Source: Halobellus sp. LT62 (GTDB lineage: Archaea > Halobacteriota > Halobacteria > Halobacteriales > Haloferacaceae). From it: a stretch of DNA of 64,000 nt. Under the pieces are notes generated by a model. That model was not told where the DNA came from. It ran no database searches and worked only from the letters and a program-made list of their open reading frames with translations. The translations under genes were made by a program, and so were the position numbers. Positions 34,737 to 42,868 of the stretch are shown one piece after another (within the stretch, counting starts at the first letter, position 1; every line of letters begins with the position of its first letter). The stretch covers positions 124,001 through 188,000 of the forward strand of contig NZ_JAYEZO010000002.1 in the NCBI RefSeq assembly GCF_037031285.1. Direction: 5' to 3'.

Positions 34737-35861
34737 CTACTCGCTTTCGCCGTTTTCGACGCGGTTCGGTAGAATATGCAGCCCTTGGCGGCTTTTCAAC
34801 ACGGTGACCGTCTCGGCGTCGCCGTCGACGTACGAGGGCCGCGCGATCGTCTTCGCCTCGTAGGTCTCGGGATCGAGCACCTGTATCGCGCGCTCGTCTT
34901 CGACGGTGACGACCGTCGTTTCGTCGGCGTCTTCGGCCGTGCCGATCTTTCGGGCGTCCGGCGTCTCCCCCTCCTCGAAGGAGGCCTCGTAGGGATCGCC
35001 GGTCGTGAGCCGAACGCCTTTCAGATTCCCGCGGACGCTTCTGACTAACACCGGGCCGTCGTCGTCCTCGGGCGCGACGACGTCGCCGGGTGCGAACTTC
35101 GGGAGCCGAACGGCGTAGGTCACGCGATACACTTCGTTGCCGTCGCTGTCCTCGGTGACGAGCGTCGGATACTCCCTGACGTGACCGCCTAGTTCCCGGA
35201 CGATGTGCTTCGCCACGCCGCCGCCCATCTGGTTCGTCGAGATCTTGATGTCGGTGCCGTCGTCGGTCTCTTTGACCTCGGTGATGAACGCCTCGCGATC
35301 GCCGGTCTCCTCGCGCTCGGCGACGTACGCCTCGGCGATCTCGACGGCGCGCGCTTCCTCCTCTTTCGTCGGCGTTCGGCCGTCGGCGCGCACTTGGACG
35401 ATACTGGCGTAGTAGCCGCCGGCGATCCGACCGCAGCGGTCGCACGTCTGTCGGGAGATCAGCACCGGCACTGTGACCTGCTCCTCGCGGTAGGTGTCGC
35501 GAACGACGCCCCCGAAGGTGCAGTGCATCCGGATGGTGTTCTCGTCGATCTGTTCGGGTTCGACGCCCCAGCGGATGTCCTCGGCGTTCACGTGGACGCC
35601 GAGCGCCTCGGTGACTTGTTCGATTGCGACGTCGGTGTAGTCTTTCGCACCGACGTCGACCCAGCGGTTTCCTTCGTGGACCGCGCCGCACTGCGAACAG
35701 ACGCGGACCTCGATCCGGTCGGGGGCGTCGACGAGGTCGAAGTCCTCGAAGTAGCAGTCGTCACAGAGGACGGCGTCGCGCTCGCGGGGCTCGCCGGGAA
35801 GCGGGTCGGCACGCTCCGGAACGGGGTCGCCACAGCGCGGACAGAACTCTCCCGAACTCAT
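34737..35861 (-). CDS. NMD3-family protein (archaeal homologue of the 60S export adaptor)
   Basis: A 374-aa protein from the ATG at 35861 (MSSGEFCPRCGDPVPE). Cys pairs FCPRCGD, LCDDCYF, VCSQCGA and TCDRCGR form the zinc-binding N-terminal region of NMD3. A middle domain with ISTNQMGGGVAKHIVRELGG follows, and then a beta-rich C-terminal domain. In eukaryotes NMD3 exports 60S subunits; in archaea it is thought to act in large-subunit assembly. The frame is open to 35954, but the extra residues are Arg-rich. Confidence 0.88.
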   Translation of the reverse strand: MSSGEFCPRCGDPVPERADPLPGEPRERDAVLCDDCYFEDFDLVDAPDRIEVRVCSQCGAVHEGNRWVDVGAKDYTDVAIEQVTEALGVHVNAEDIRWGVEPEQIDENTIRMHCTFGGVVRDTYREEQVTVPVLISRQTCDRCGRIAGGYYASIVQVRADGRTPTKEEEARAVEIAEAYVAEREETGDREAFITEVKETDDGTDIKISTNQMGGGVAKHIVRELGGHVREYPTLVTEDSDGNEVYRVTYAVRLPKFAPGDVVAPEDDDGPVLVRSVRGNLKGVRLTTGDPYEASFEEGETPDARKIGTAEDADETTVVTVEDERAIQVLDPETYEAKTIARPSYVDGDAETVTVLKSRQGLHILPNRVENGESE

Positions 35862-35956
35862 CGGGCGAGATAGCGGGCCGAGGCGGTTAAGCGCGACGAA
35901 GTGACGGGGCGATCCCGCGCTCGATCTGTTCCGTCGGTGCCCGGTCTGCAACACCG

Positions 35957-35963
35957 TTTATTA
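35957..35963 (+). promoter_or_regulatory. TATA-like box of htpX (TTTATTA)
   Basis: TTTATTA lies about 25 nt in front of the ATG at 35985, consistent with a leaderless transcript and with this start rather than the frame opening at 35901. Confidence 0.5.
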
Positions 35964-35984
35964 CCCCGAGGCCGTAGTCGGGAT

Positions 35985-36854
35985 ATGGACTGGAAACCCG
36001 ACTGGGGACTCAGAGGCCGGATGGTCCTCACGATGTTCCTGCTTTTCGCCCTCTATCTCGTGTTTGTCGGAGCGCTGATCCAGACGGACTCGTTCTTCTT
36101 CCTCCCGGTAATGGGGCTTTTCGTCCTCGCGCAGTTCTTCTTCAGCGACAAACTCGCGCTCTACAGTATGGGCGCGAAGGAAGTGTCCGAGAACGAGTAT
36201 CCGGAACTCCACGCGATGGTCTCACGGCTCAGCCAGCAGGCCGATCTACCGAAACCGACGGTTGCCGTCGCTGACTCGGGCGTCCCGAACGCCTTTGCGG
36301 CCGGTCGTTCGCAGAAGAACTCGACCGTCTGCGTGACGACCGAACTCCTCCGGACGCTCGACCGCGACGAACTGGAGGGCGTGCTCGCGCACGAACTCGC
36401 GCACGTGAAGAACCGCGACGTGATGGTGATGACCATCGCGTCGTTCCTCTCGACGGTCGCGTTTATGATCGTCCGGATGGGGTTTTGGTTCGGCGGCGGA
36501 CGCAACCGGCAGGGCGGTGGCGGCTTCCTCGTCGCTATCGTCGCTTCGCTCGTCGTCTGGATCGTCTCGTACTTCCTGATCCGGGCGCTCTCACGGTATC
36601 GCGAGTTCGCCGCCGATCGGGGCGGTGCGCTCATCACCGGCCGACCGTCGGCACTCGCGTCGGCCCTTATGAAGATCGACGGCCGGATGGACAACGTTCC
36701 GAAGAAGGACCTCCGCGAGCAGTCCGAGATGAACGCGTTCTTCATCGTCCCGCTGAAGAGCGACGCCATCGGCCGACTGTTCAGCACCCACCCGGCGACC
36801 GAAAAGCGCGTCGACCGCCTGCGCGAACTCGAACGGGAGTTGGAGTCGCAGTGA
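35985..36854 (+). CDS. htpX: HtpX-type membrane zinc metalloprotease
   Basis: M48 protease of membrane quality control, 289 aa. Two membrane helices at 15-55 precede the zinc motif HELAH (136-140, in AHELAHVKNRDVM); the third ligand Glu is in YREFAADRGGALITG. Two further helices at 148-205 follow. FFIVPL...LFSTHPATEKRVDRL is the family C-terminus. Start at 35985 (MDWKPDWGLRG). It is followed after 20 nt by pspAB, so the two probably act together in membrane stress. Confidence 0.93.
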   Translation: MDWKPDWGLRGRMVLTMFLLFALYLVFVGALIQTDSFFFLPVMGLFVLAQFFFSDKLALYSMGAKEVSENEYPELHAMVSRLSQQADLPKPTVAVADSGVPNAFAAGRSQKNSTVCVTTELLRTLDRDELEGVLAHELAHVKNRDVMVMTIASFLSTVAFMIVRMGFWFGGGRNRQGGGGFLVAIVASLVVWIVSYFLIRALSRYREFAADRGGALITGRPSALASALMKIDGRMDNVPKKDLREQSEMNAFFIVPLKSDAIGRLFSTHPATEKRVDRLRELERELESQ

Positions 36855-36874
36855 ACAGGCGAGGTGCGAGATAG

Positions 36875-37528
36875 ATGGGGCTGTTCGATACGATTCGAAC
36901 CGTGCTCGGCACGACCGCCGAGGCGGACGCGACCCGCGACGCCGACCCCGAGGACCTCTTCGGGATGAGCACCGCCTACGTCACGATGGAGGCCGACCTC
37001 GGCTTCCGCTCCGTGGACGCCGCGGCGCTCTGCTTTTCCGGCGTCGACAGCACCGACTTCTCGGACGTCGTCGACGACGTCGAGGCGATCCTCCGCGCCG
37101 GTGAGGAGGAGACGGGGACCGCTTTCGAGCTCCACGAGGACAGCCACGGCTGGGAGTGGGTGATCCTCCGCGATGACGATCCGGAGGACCTCGTGACGAG
37201 CGTCCACTTCGCGGCCGACGAGTTCATCGAACGCGGCTACGGCTCGCGGCTCCTCGCGGCGGTGTTCGGCTTCGAACGCGCCGGTGGCGGCCGAGGTACC
37301 GGCGGGAGCGACGACCGAACCGACGGCGACGCCGACCGCGCCTACTGGATCTACTCATTCCGTCGCGGGGCGTACTACCCGTTCGCCCCGAAGCCCGGGA
37401 AAGCTCGAAACCAACAGCTGGAGTTCAAGCTGGAATCGGTGCTCGACGGTGAGTTGGGGCTGGAAGACGACGAGTCCTACTGGTATCCGATGTGGTCCGA
37501 TCGCGACGGCGGCCACCCGTGGGAGTGA
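36875..37528 (+). CDS. PspA-associated protein PspAB
   Basis: A 217-aa soluble protein (MGLFDTIRTVLGTTAEADATR) with FGMSTAYVTMEADLGFRS, SHGWEWVILRDDDPEDLVTSVH and YWIYSFRRGAYYPFAPKPGK. I know this pattern as the PspAB domain, found in archaea and actinobacteria near PspA or HtpX. The htpX-pspAB pair suggests a membrane-stress module; no pspA is in the window. A Gly-rich loop (GGGRGTGGSDDRTDG) interrupts the middle. Confidence 0.8.
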   Translation: MGLFDTIRTVLGTTAEADATRDADPEDLFGMSTAYVTMEADLGFRSVDAAALCFSGVDSTDFSDVVDDVEAILRAGEEETGTAFELHEDSHGWEWVILRDDDPEDLVTSVHFAADEFIERGYGSRLLAAVFGFERAGGGRGTGGSDDRTDGDADRAYWIYSFRRGAYYPFAPKPGKARNQQLEFKLESVLDGELGLEDDESYWYPMWSDRDGGHPWE

Positions 37529-37719
37529 GGCGGGTCGTCGGGAGCGGACGGCCCCTCGCGGGCGGACGAACTGTCGGGAGTGGCTTGGCGAACAGTCGGC
37601 ACGGCAGTTGTCCCCGGAGCCGATCGGCTCCAGATATCGATACCCGCGTCGACGTGCCGAACAACCGCTACTCGACGCGGGGCAGTTCCCATCGCACGCC
37701 GCGTCTGGCCGCCCGTTCG

Positions 37720-37728
37720 TATATAAAA
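37720..37728 (+). promoter_or_regulatory. Strong TATA box (TATATAAAA) in front of two lipoprotein genes
   Basis: TATATAAAA is the best TATA consensus in the window. Transcription would start near 37752, giving a leader of about 40 nt. A second TATA-like CTATTTATTC at 37761-37770 is 27 nt in front of the ATG at 37793 and would give a leaderless mRNA, so two promoters in tandem are possible. The rest of the spacer from 37529 shows nothing recognisable. Confidence 0.55.
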
Positions 37729-37792
37729 GCTCGCGCGATCGGGCTTTGTCGTTCCCGTGTCTATTTATTCCTCACTCGAATACGTCCACCCG

Positions 37793-38461
37793 ATGCCCTC
37801 CAATACGCCCTCGCCGAGTAGGCGACGCCTCCTCCAGTCGGCGGCCGCCCTGTTGGGTGCCTCTGCGCTCGCCGGATGCGGCGGGAGTTCTTCCTCGTCG
37901 TCGGGCACCGCCCGTGCGGGACCCGACGCCAACCCGCCCAAAGACGCCCTGACTGACCCGACGCACGTCAGCCTCCGAAATTCTGAACTTGCTTCGATCG
38001 TTCGGGACGCCGAGTCGGAGACCGAGGAACCGACAGCGGGAGCCGACGGCGAAACACCCCGGTTCGACCGCTGGCAACACGAGCTCGTCGCCGACGCCGA
38101 GCGGGCCGAATCGCTCACGTTCGCCGACGTCGACGGCGTCGACGAAGCCCGATCGCTCCTCGAGGAGACCGACTTCGAGTCGGAGTCGATCTACGTCGAG
38201 GGCCACGCTGTCGAAGAGTGTTACGAGCGACAGCTCTGCTGGGTCCGCTGGACCGACTCCGAGATCGAGACCGACTACGCGCGGGTCCTCCGCGATGCCG
38301 ACGTCGCCTGTGAGGCCGACGCCAAGGACTTCGTGACGAACCTAATCAGGATCCCGGCCGCGTTGGATCCCGACGATATCCGGAGCTACGGATCCAGCGG
38401 CGGCGGTCGGTGTCGGACGCCGAGTGGATCAATGGCGGCCGGAGAGGGGGAACAAGCGTGA
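37793..38461 (+). CDS. Tat-type lipoprotein, function unknown
   Basis: A 222-aa secreted protein with a Tat lipoprotein signal: SRRRLLQSAAALLGASALAGC, then a Gly/Ser linker. The mature part is acidic and has a Cys pair (ECYERQLCW) and a later Cys pair (VACEA, GGRCRTP) that could form disulfides. No known domain. Start at 37793 (MPSNTPSPSRRR). Its TGA lies inside a 37-bp sequence that is duplicated 72 bp further on. Confidence 0.78.
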   Translation: MPSNTPSPSRRRLLQSAAALLGASALAGCGGSSSSSSGTARAGPDANPPKDALTDPTHVSLRNSELASIVRDAESETEEPTAGADGETPRFDRWQHELVADAERAESLTFADVDGVDEARSLLEETDFESESIYVEGHAVEECYERQLCWVRWTDSEIETDYARVLRDADVACEADAKDFVTNLIRIPAALDPDDIRSYGSSGGGRCRTPSGSMAAGEGEQA

Positions 38462-38557
38462 CTCGAACCCCTCAGAGCGACCGACTTGACAAACCCGTAG
38501 TTTTAGCTGTCTTTTCCAAAGGAACAAGCGTGACTCGAACCCCTCAGAGCGACCGAC
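38449..38557. repeat. 37-bp exact direct repeat with 35-bp insert at a gene junction
   Basis: The 37-nt sequence starting GGAACAAGCGTGACTCGAAC occurs at 38449-38485 and, without a mismatch, at 38521-38557. Copy 1 holds the TGA stop of the upstream lipoprotein overlapped by an in-frame GTG; copy 2 holds the GTG now used by the downstream gene. The 35 bp between (38486-38520) are much more AT-rich and include GTAGTTTTAGC. Confidence 0.9.
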
Positions 38558-39888
38558 GGGGCGGCCAAACCGGACGCCGCGAATTTCTCGCGCTCTCCGG
38601 GGCGCTCGGGCTCGCCTCTCTCGCGGGATGTCTCGATCAGCTACCCGGATCCGGACCGAAGAGGATCGACGGCGACGCGGTCGCCGACGTCGCGAGCGAC
38701 GAGGCACCCGAAATTGCCGAGACGCTCCCAGTCGACATCGGGGCCTCTTTCGTCGCCGAACAGCGCGAGATCGCTCGGGAGAAACTCGATTCGGTTCCCG
38801 CGCCGTTCGACGAGACGCAGATCCCGAACGGGGTGATCCGCGAACGGGTGAACGGCGAGTACGAGGCTGCACGCGAGGCGATCCGTACGTCTTCGGACGC
38901 CGGAACGGCCTACGAACGCCTCGACCGCGCCACGCGCGCCAGAACGAGCGCGCACGAGGTACAGCTCGCGTGGCGTTCGGTTGAGGAGGACGCGACGGTC
39001 GACGACCTCCGCGAGTCGCGGGCGGCTGTCGCAGACGACGTCGACGCGCTCGCTTCGCGATGGGAGTACGTCGGCGACGACCCGGTGCGGGCGGCGATCG
39101 TCCACGCGGAGGTCGAGCGCGAAATCCGTGGTGCCCGGAACTGGCTGTCATTCCGGGAGCGCGAACTCGAATACGCGGCGGAGCAGCCGCTCGATTTCGC
39201 GGATGTCGCAGTCGATATCGAACGCGCGCGGACCTCCGTGGCGGTCGCGTCGTACTATTTCGATCAGTTCCGGGGGGACCTCGCGCGGGAGGAGAACCAG
39301 CGTGAGCGATTCGAGACCGCGCGGAACGCTCTCCGGGAGCGCATCCGAACGCGTGGCGAGTCACTCCCCGACGAGAGCGAGGATCCGACGTCGCTCGTGA
39401 ATCGAGACGTCGGACGAACCGCGGGCGTGATCGCACTCGACGATATCCTCCGGAACGCGCGGTGGCGTACCGAAGACCGCGGCGACGAGCGGGACCCGCC
39501 GTCGCTCGCGAGTGCCACGCCCACCGCAGCGAAAACGCTCGTGTACCTCCGCGCGTTCGAGGCGCTCCGCGAACGAATCGAGGACGGCGACGACGTCGCG
39601 GTCGAAGAAGTAGAAGACGTCTCTGAACTCCGGACGGACGCCGTCGACGCAATCAGCGCCGCCCGCGAGTCGGATCGAAACCGCCTCGTCGTCGACGCGC
39701 TCCTTCCGCGGTTCGCCCGGGAGCTCCGCTGGATCGACGACCGCCTCTCGCGATCCGCGGCTGACGTTCCCGTGGATTCTGCCGAGTGGGATGCTTCAGG
39801 GTACGTCGTCGTCGCCGAGACGTGCCGCGCAGTGGCACCCGTGAGCACCGAGGTCGCGTCGGTGTTGCGCGAGGCGACCGATCCGTAA
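38530..39888 (+). CDS. Large Tat-type lipoprotein, helical, function unknown
   Basis: A 452-aa secreted protein from the GTG at 38530. The Tat lipoprotein signal is TGRREFLALSGALGLASLAGC. The mature part is almost wholly helical and rich in Glu, Arg and Ala (EVEREIRGARNWLSFREREL), without transmembrane segments. The frame is open upstream to 38410, but this would put a second copy of the duplicated 12-residue segment in front of the signal, so the later GTG is favoured. Partner of the upstream lipoprotein by position. Confidence 0.78.
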   Translation: MTRTPQSDRRGGQTGRREFLALSGALGLASLAGCLDQLPGSGPKRIDGDAVADVASDEAPEIAETLPVDIGASFVAEQREIAREKLDSVPAPFDETQIPNGVIRERVNGEYEAAREAIRTSSDAGTAYERLDRATRARTSAHEVQLAWRSVEEDATVDDLRESRAAVADDVDALASRWEYVGDDPVRAAIVHAEVEREIRGARNWLSFRERELEYAAEQPLDFADVAVDIERARTSVAVASYYFDQFRGDLAREENQRERFETARNALRERIRTRGESLPDESEDPTSLVNRDVGRTAGVIALDDILRNARWRTEDRGDERDPPSLASATPTAAKTLVYLRAFEALRERIEDGDDVAVEEVEDVSELRTDAVDAISAARESDRNRLVVDALLPRFARELRWIDDRLSRSAADVPVDSAEWDASGYVVVAETCRAVAPVSTEVASVLREATDP

Positions 39889-39979
39889 CCCGCGGCTTTC
39901 GGTTTGAACCTTCGTCGAACCGAACCTGTACCGCCCTCCCCGTCGCACGATTTCACTTTCACTATGCTGTTAACGAGGG

Positions 39980-39985
39980 TTTATG
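39980..39985 (+). promoter_or_regulatory. TATA-like box of radA
   Basis: GGTTTATGTG lies about 30 nt in front of the radA ATG. A GAGAGGTG at 40001-40008 could serve as ribosome-binding site if the transcript has a short leader. Confidence 0.4.
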
Positions 39986-40012
39986 TGCAAGTGGGGCCCA
40001 GAGAGGTGTACG

Positions 40013-41044
40013 ATGCCAGAAGACGATCTCGAAAGTCTCCCCGGAGTCGGCCCCGCGACCGCAGACAAACTCGCCGATTCGGGGTTCGAGAGCTATCAGG
40101 CGATCGCCGTTGCGAGCCCCGGGGAGATGTCCAACACCGCCGATGTCGGCGAGTCGACCGCGGCGGACATCATCAACGCCGCGCGCGACGCGGCCGACAT
40201 CGGCGGCTTCGAGACCGGAGCGGCCGTCCTCGAACGGCGCGAACAGATCGGCAAGCTATCGTGGCGCATCCCAGAGGTTGACGACCTCCTCGGCGGCGGA
40301 ATCGAGACGCAGTCGATCACCGAGGTATACGGCGAGTTCGGTGCCGGAAAGTCCCAAGTCACCCACCAGATGGCTGTCAACGTCCAGCTCCCGCCTGAGC
40401 ACGGCGGCCTCGGCGGGTCCTGTATCTTCATCGACTCCGAGGACACCTTCCGCCCCGAACGGATCGACGATATGATGCGCGGCCTCGACGACGAGGTGCT
40501 CGCAGACCTCCTCGAACGCCGCGAGATCGAGGGAGCCCCGGGCGACGAGGAAGCGATGAACGACCTACTCGAGAGTTTCCTCGATCACATTCACGTCGCG
40601 AAGGCGTTCAACTCCAACCACCAGATCCTCTTGGCCGAGAAGGCCAAAGAGATCGCCCGCGACAACGAGGACGCGGAGTTCCCCGTGCGCCTCCTCTGCG
40701 TCGACTCGCTCACCGCGCACTTCCGCGCGGAGTACGTCGGCCGGGGCCAACTCGCCGACCGACAGCAGAAGCTCAACAAGCACCTCCACGACCTGATGCG
40801 CATCGGCGACCTCTACAACACGGCCGTCTTGGTGACGAATCAGGTCGCCTCGAACCCCGATTCGTACTTCGGCGACCCGACGCAGCCGATCGGTGGCAAC
40901 ATCCTCGGCCACACCTCCACGTTCCGGATGTACCTCCGGAAATCGAAGGGCGACAAGCGGATCGTCAAGCTCGTCGACGCGCCGAACCTCGCCGACGGCG
41001 AGGCCATAATGCGCGTGCAGGACGGCGGTCTGAAGCCCGAGTAG
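40013..41044 (+). CDS. radA: DNA repair and recombination protein RadA
   Basis: Archaeal RecA/Rad51 recombinase that forms filaments on single-stranded DNA. The 343-aa protein starts [20 protein letters not shown], a helix-hairpin-helix DNA-binding region. Walker A is GEFGAGKS at 107-114 and Walker [12 protein letters not shown]. The FxxA-like polymerisation and L1/L2 regions ([39 protein letters not shown]) are complete. No intein interrupts it, although haloarchaeal radA genes may carry one. A hairpin element follows the stop at once. Confidence 0.97.
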   Translation: MPEDDLESLPGVGPATADKLADSGFESYQAIAVASPGEMSNTADVGESTAADIINAARDAADIGGFETGAAVLERREQIGKLSWRIPEVDDLLGGGIETQSITEVYGEFGAGKSQVTHQMAVNVQLPPEHGGLGGSCIFIDSEDTFRPERIDDMMRGLDDEVLADLLERREIEGAPGDEEAMNDLLESFLDHIHVAKAFNSNHQILLAEKAKEIARDNEDAEFPVRLLCVDSLTAHFRAEYVGRGQLADRQQKLNKHLHDLMRIGDLYNTAVLVTNQVASNPDSYFGDPTQPIGGNILGHTSTFRMYLRKSKGDKRIVKLVDAPNLADGEAIMRVQDGGLKPE

Positions 41045-41047
41045 TCA

Positions 41048-41180
41048 CCCACCTTTTTGAGCCTCGGGTGCGCTTCGCGCACCACTCGGCGCAAAAACTT
41101 GGAGGGAAAAAGGCCGCCGACGAACGGCCGAAGGCCGTGAAGTCGGCGGTGAACCGCTCGCTCACTGGGTTCGCTCGCGG
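41048..41180 (+). repeat. 3'-end hairpin element, copy A (behind radA)
   Basis: Directly behind the radA TAG the sequence CCCACCTTTTT (41048-41058) opens the element. It is followed by the hairpin GGTGCGC-TTC-GCGCACC (41067-41083), then GCAAAAACTTGGAGGGAAAA and AGGCC. A second nested hairpin (CCGCCGAC ... GTCGGCGG enclosing ACGGCC-GAA-GGCCGT) and the tail TTCGCTCGCGG follow. Copies B and C share the T tract, the A tracts and the tail but carry a different hairpin sequence. A terminator or 3'-UTR role is inferred. Confidence 0.75.
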
Positions 41181-41275
41181 ATGCTCAAGACAGGCCATCT
41201 ATCGTTAAACTCGGTACTCGACGAGACTGGTTATGACAGCGAAAAATAGGAGTAGGTTCCCGACTGGGCTCCCGC

Positions 41276-41632
41276 TTAGGCGCTCGCCATCTTCCGACAG
41301 CTCTCGGCACAGTCCCGCAGGACGTCGGCACAGACCTGGCAGTGCTCGGCGTCGTGGTTGCTACACTCGTCAGCACAGGCCTCGCACGCCTCCGCACAGG
41401 CCTCCGCGAGCGTGGAACTGTACATCGAACCACGGGCCATAAATCGAGCGTGGAGCGACGTGAGATCGGCGACGTCCCGGCAGAGACGGGCACACTCCTC
41501 CATATCTTCCTCACCGAGACACTCGTCGGCGCACCACTCACACACCTCGGTGGCTTCGTTGCAGTTCTCGATGCACGTTCGCTGATCGTCGTTCAGGCTG
41601 TTGATCTTGCCGACTGTTTCTGTAAGGGACAT
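41276..41632 (-). CDS. Cys-rich four-helix copper-binding-type protein (DUF326/Csp-like)
   Basis: A 118-aa protein with 17 or so Cys, most in CxxC or CxxxC spacing on helices: TCIENCNEATEVCEWCADEC, EECARLC, EACAEACEACADEC, HCQVCADVLRDCAESC. This is the pattern of the DUF326 four-helix-bundle copper-storage family (Csp). It has no signal peptide, so it would store or buffer Cu(I) in the cytoplasm. Sits alone between radA and sufU. Confidence 0.85.
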   Translation of the reverse strand: MSLTETVGKINSLNDDQRTCIENCNEATEVCEWCADECLGEEDMEECARLCRDVADLTSLHARFMARGSMYSSTLAEACAEACEACADECSNHDAEHCQVCADVLRDCAESCRKMASA

Positions 41633-41824
41633 TGCGACTCAAGATACGGGTGGGATCGGATTAGGGTGCACGCCTGCACTTGCAGGGAGACTCCTTCGAA
41701 TACCCCACCACCACCATCAACTCCCCTATTCAGTTCGCACCGTCGATCTCTCGGCTAATTCGTCGTAGCTGAGTGTGAAATCAATCCGGTCGACAAGTAA
41801 TCCACTGGTGATTTCTACGATCTC
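41633..41824. other. Intergenic region, no gene seen
   Basis: This stretch of about 190 bases upstream of the Cys-rich gene is less GC-rich than its surroundings. It must contain that gene's promoter; no clear TATA element could be chosen. An open frame running from here into copy B is an artefact of the repeat. Confidence 0.4.
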
Positions 41825-41915
41825 CTACCGCGAGCGAGGCCGAGCGAGCGGCCTTTTTCCCTCCAGGTTTTTGCACGGAGGGGTCCGCAGGACCCCTCCG
41901 CTGGAAAAAGGTGGG
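41825..41915 (-). repeat. 3'-end hairpin element, copy B (behind sufU)
   Basis: Read on the minus strand, four bases behind the sufU stop, it begins CCCACCTTTTTCCAG. The perfect hairpin CGGAGGGGTCC-TGC-GGACCCCTCCG follows (41876-41900 on the plus strand), then TGCAAAAACCTGGAGGGAAA with AAGGCC, and ends in CTCGCTCGCGGTAG. It is 91 bp long and equal to copy C except for one substitution and a 7-nt insertion in C. Confidence 0.85.
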
Positions 41916-41919
41916 TTGA

Positions 41920-42339
41920 TTAGTCTTCCGTCGTTGTCGCGTCGATCTCGATGTCGCCCTCGTGGATCTTCGCGCCGTCTTGGGCGACCTGCCGGGCGAG
42001 CACGGCGCATTTGATCCGCATCGGCGAGATGTCGACGCCGAGCATCTCGGTCACGTCGTCGGTGTCCATCGCGTCCAGTTCCGAAAGCGTCAGCCCGCGG
42101 AGCTTCTCTGAGAGCATACTCGCGGAGGCCTGACTGATCGCGCAGCCGTCGCCGGTGAACGTCACGTACTCGATCGTCTCGCCGTCGTCTTCGAGCCTGA
42201 CGTTCACCGTGATCGTATCGCCGCAGGACGGATTCTCCCCCGTGTGTGAGAAGTCCGGATCGGACATCTCGCCCTTGTTCCGGGGGTTCTTGTAGTGGTC
42301 CAGAATCTGCTGCCGATACATATCCGAGCCCATTCCCAT
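41920..42339 (-). CDS. sufU: Iron-sulfur cluster scaffold protein SufU
   Basis: A 139-aa IscU/NifU-N-family protein that takes sulfur from the cysteine desulfurase. Start at 42339 (MGMGSDMYRQQILDHYKNPR). The three conserved Cys are Cys39 (NPSCGD, with Asp41), Cys66 (GDGCAIS) and Cys111 (RIKCAVLA). The region between Cys66 and Cys111 is of SufU length (zinc-binding type) rather than bacterial IscU. The likely partner SufS is encoded 2.2 kb further on the same strand. Confidence 0.92.
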   Translation of the reverse strand: MGMGSDMYRQQILDHYKNPRNKGEMSDPDFSHTGENPSCGDTITVNVRLEDDGETIEYVTFTGDGCAISQASASMLSEKLRGLTLSELDAMDTDDVTEMLGVDISPMRIKCAVLARQVAQDGAKIHEGDIEIDATTTED

Positions 42340-42444
42340 TGTTGGCGGAGGTACGGCAGTCTCGCGCAAAAGGGTTCCGCCGCGCGATAGGATAGATACG
42401 GCAAACCGGTACTTCTACGGGAGTTTAACCCGAAGAGCCGACCG

Positions 42445-42774
42445 ATGGCGATTCCCACTTGGCTGAGCGATTCGGAGGCCTTTGGATCGCGGTCGCTTTC
42501 GGCCGCCGAGGTCGACGACGTCTCGGAGACGCTCGACGTCCTCGCGAGTCCGCCTCGACTCGAAATCCTCGCGGTGCTTCACCGCCGATCGGACCCGATC
42601 CGCTACGCCGACCTCCGCGCCGAACTCTCGATCGACGACAAGGGGCGGCTGAACTACCACCTCCGTCAGCTCGACGGTATCGTCGCCCGCGACGAGGGTC
42701 GCTACGCGCTCACCGGACGTGGAGAGGAACTCGTCGAGGCAGTGGCCGCAGCGGACGTCTGGCGCTCCCGATAG
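42445..42774 (+). CDS. Winged-helix transcriptional regulator (ArsR-like)
   Basis: A 109-aa protein with a winged-helix domain: ETLDVLASPPRLEILAVLHR, then RYADLRAELSIDDKGRLNYHLRQLDG (recognition helix) and the wing IVARDEGRYALTGRGEELV. No metal-binding Cys or His cluster is seen. It reads toward azlC 94 nt downstream and could regulate it; this is inference from position. Confidence 0.85.
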   Translation: MAIPTWLSDSEAFGSRSLSAAEVDDVSETLDVLASPPRLEILAVLHRRSDPIRYADLRAELSIDDKGRLNYHLRQLDGIVARDEGRYALTGRGEELVEAVAAADVWRSR

Positions 42775-42868
42775 GGGTTGACGGGCTTCGGTTGGAACGT
42801 GGCAGCCGTCGGGAGAAGGTCGCTTCTCCGAGAATTTACGTCTTGGGGCTGTCAAGTTGGCCCCGCCG

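Noticed and set aside
38410-38529. N-terminal extension of the second lipoprotein
   Set aside because: It would place 40 residues, including a duplicated segment, in front of the Tat signal, which would block export; the GTG at 38530 gives a proper signal.
40013-41044. Intein in RadA
   Set aside because: Haloarchaeal RadA may hold an intein, but this gene is 343 codons with all motifs at normal spacing.
41775-42014. Open frame sharing a stretch (SGLFPSRFLHGGVRRTP) with another frame at 46100
   Set aside because: The likeness comes from repeat copies B and C being read in the same frame; both are non-coding elements behind genes.
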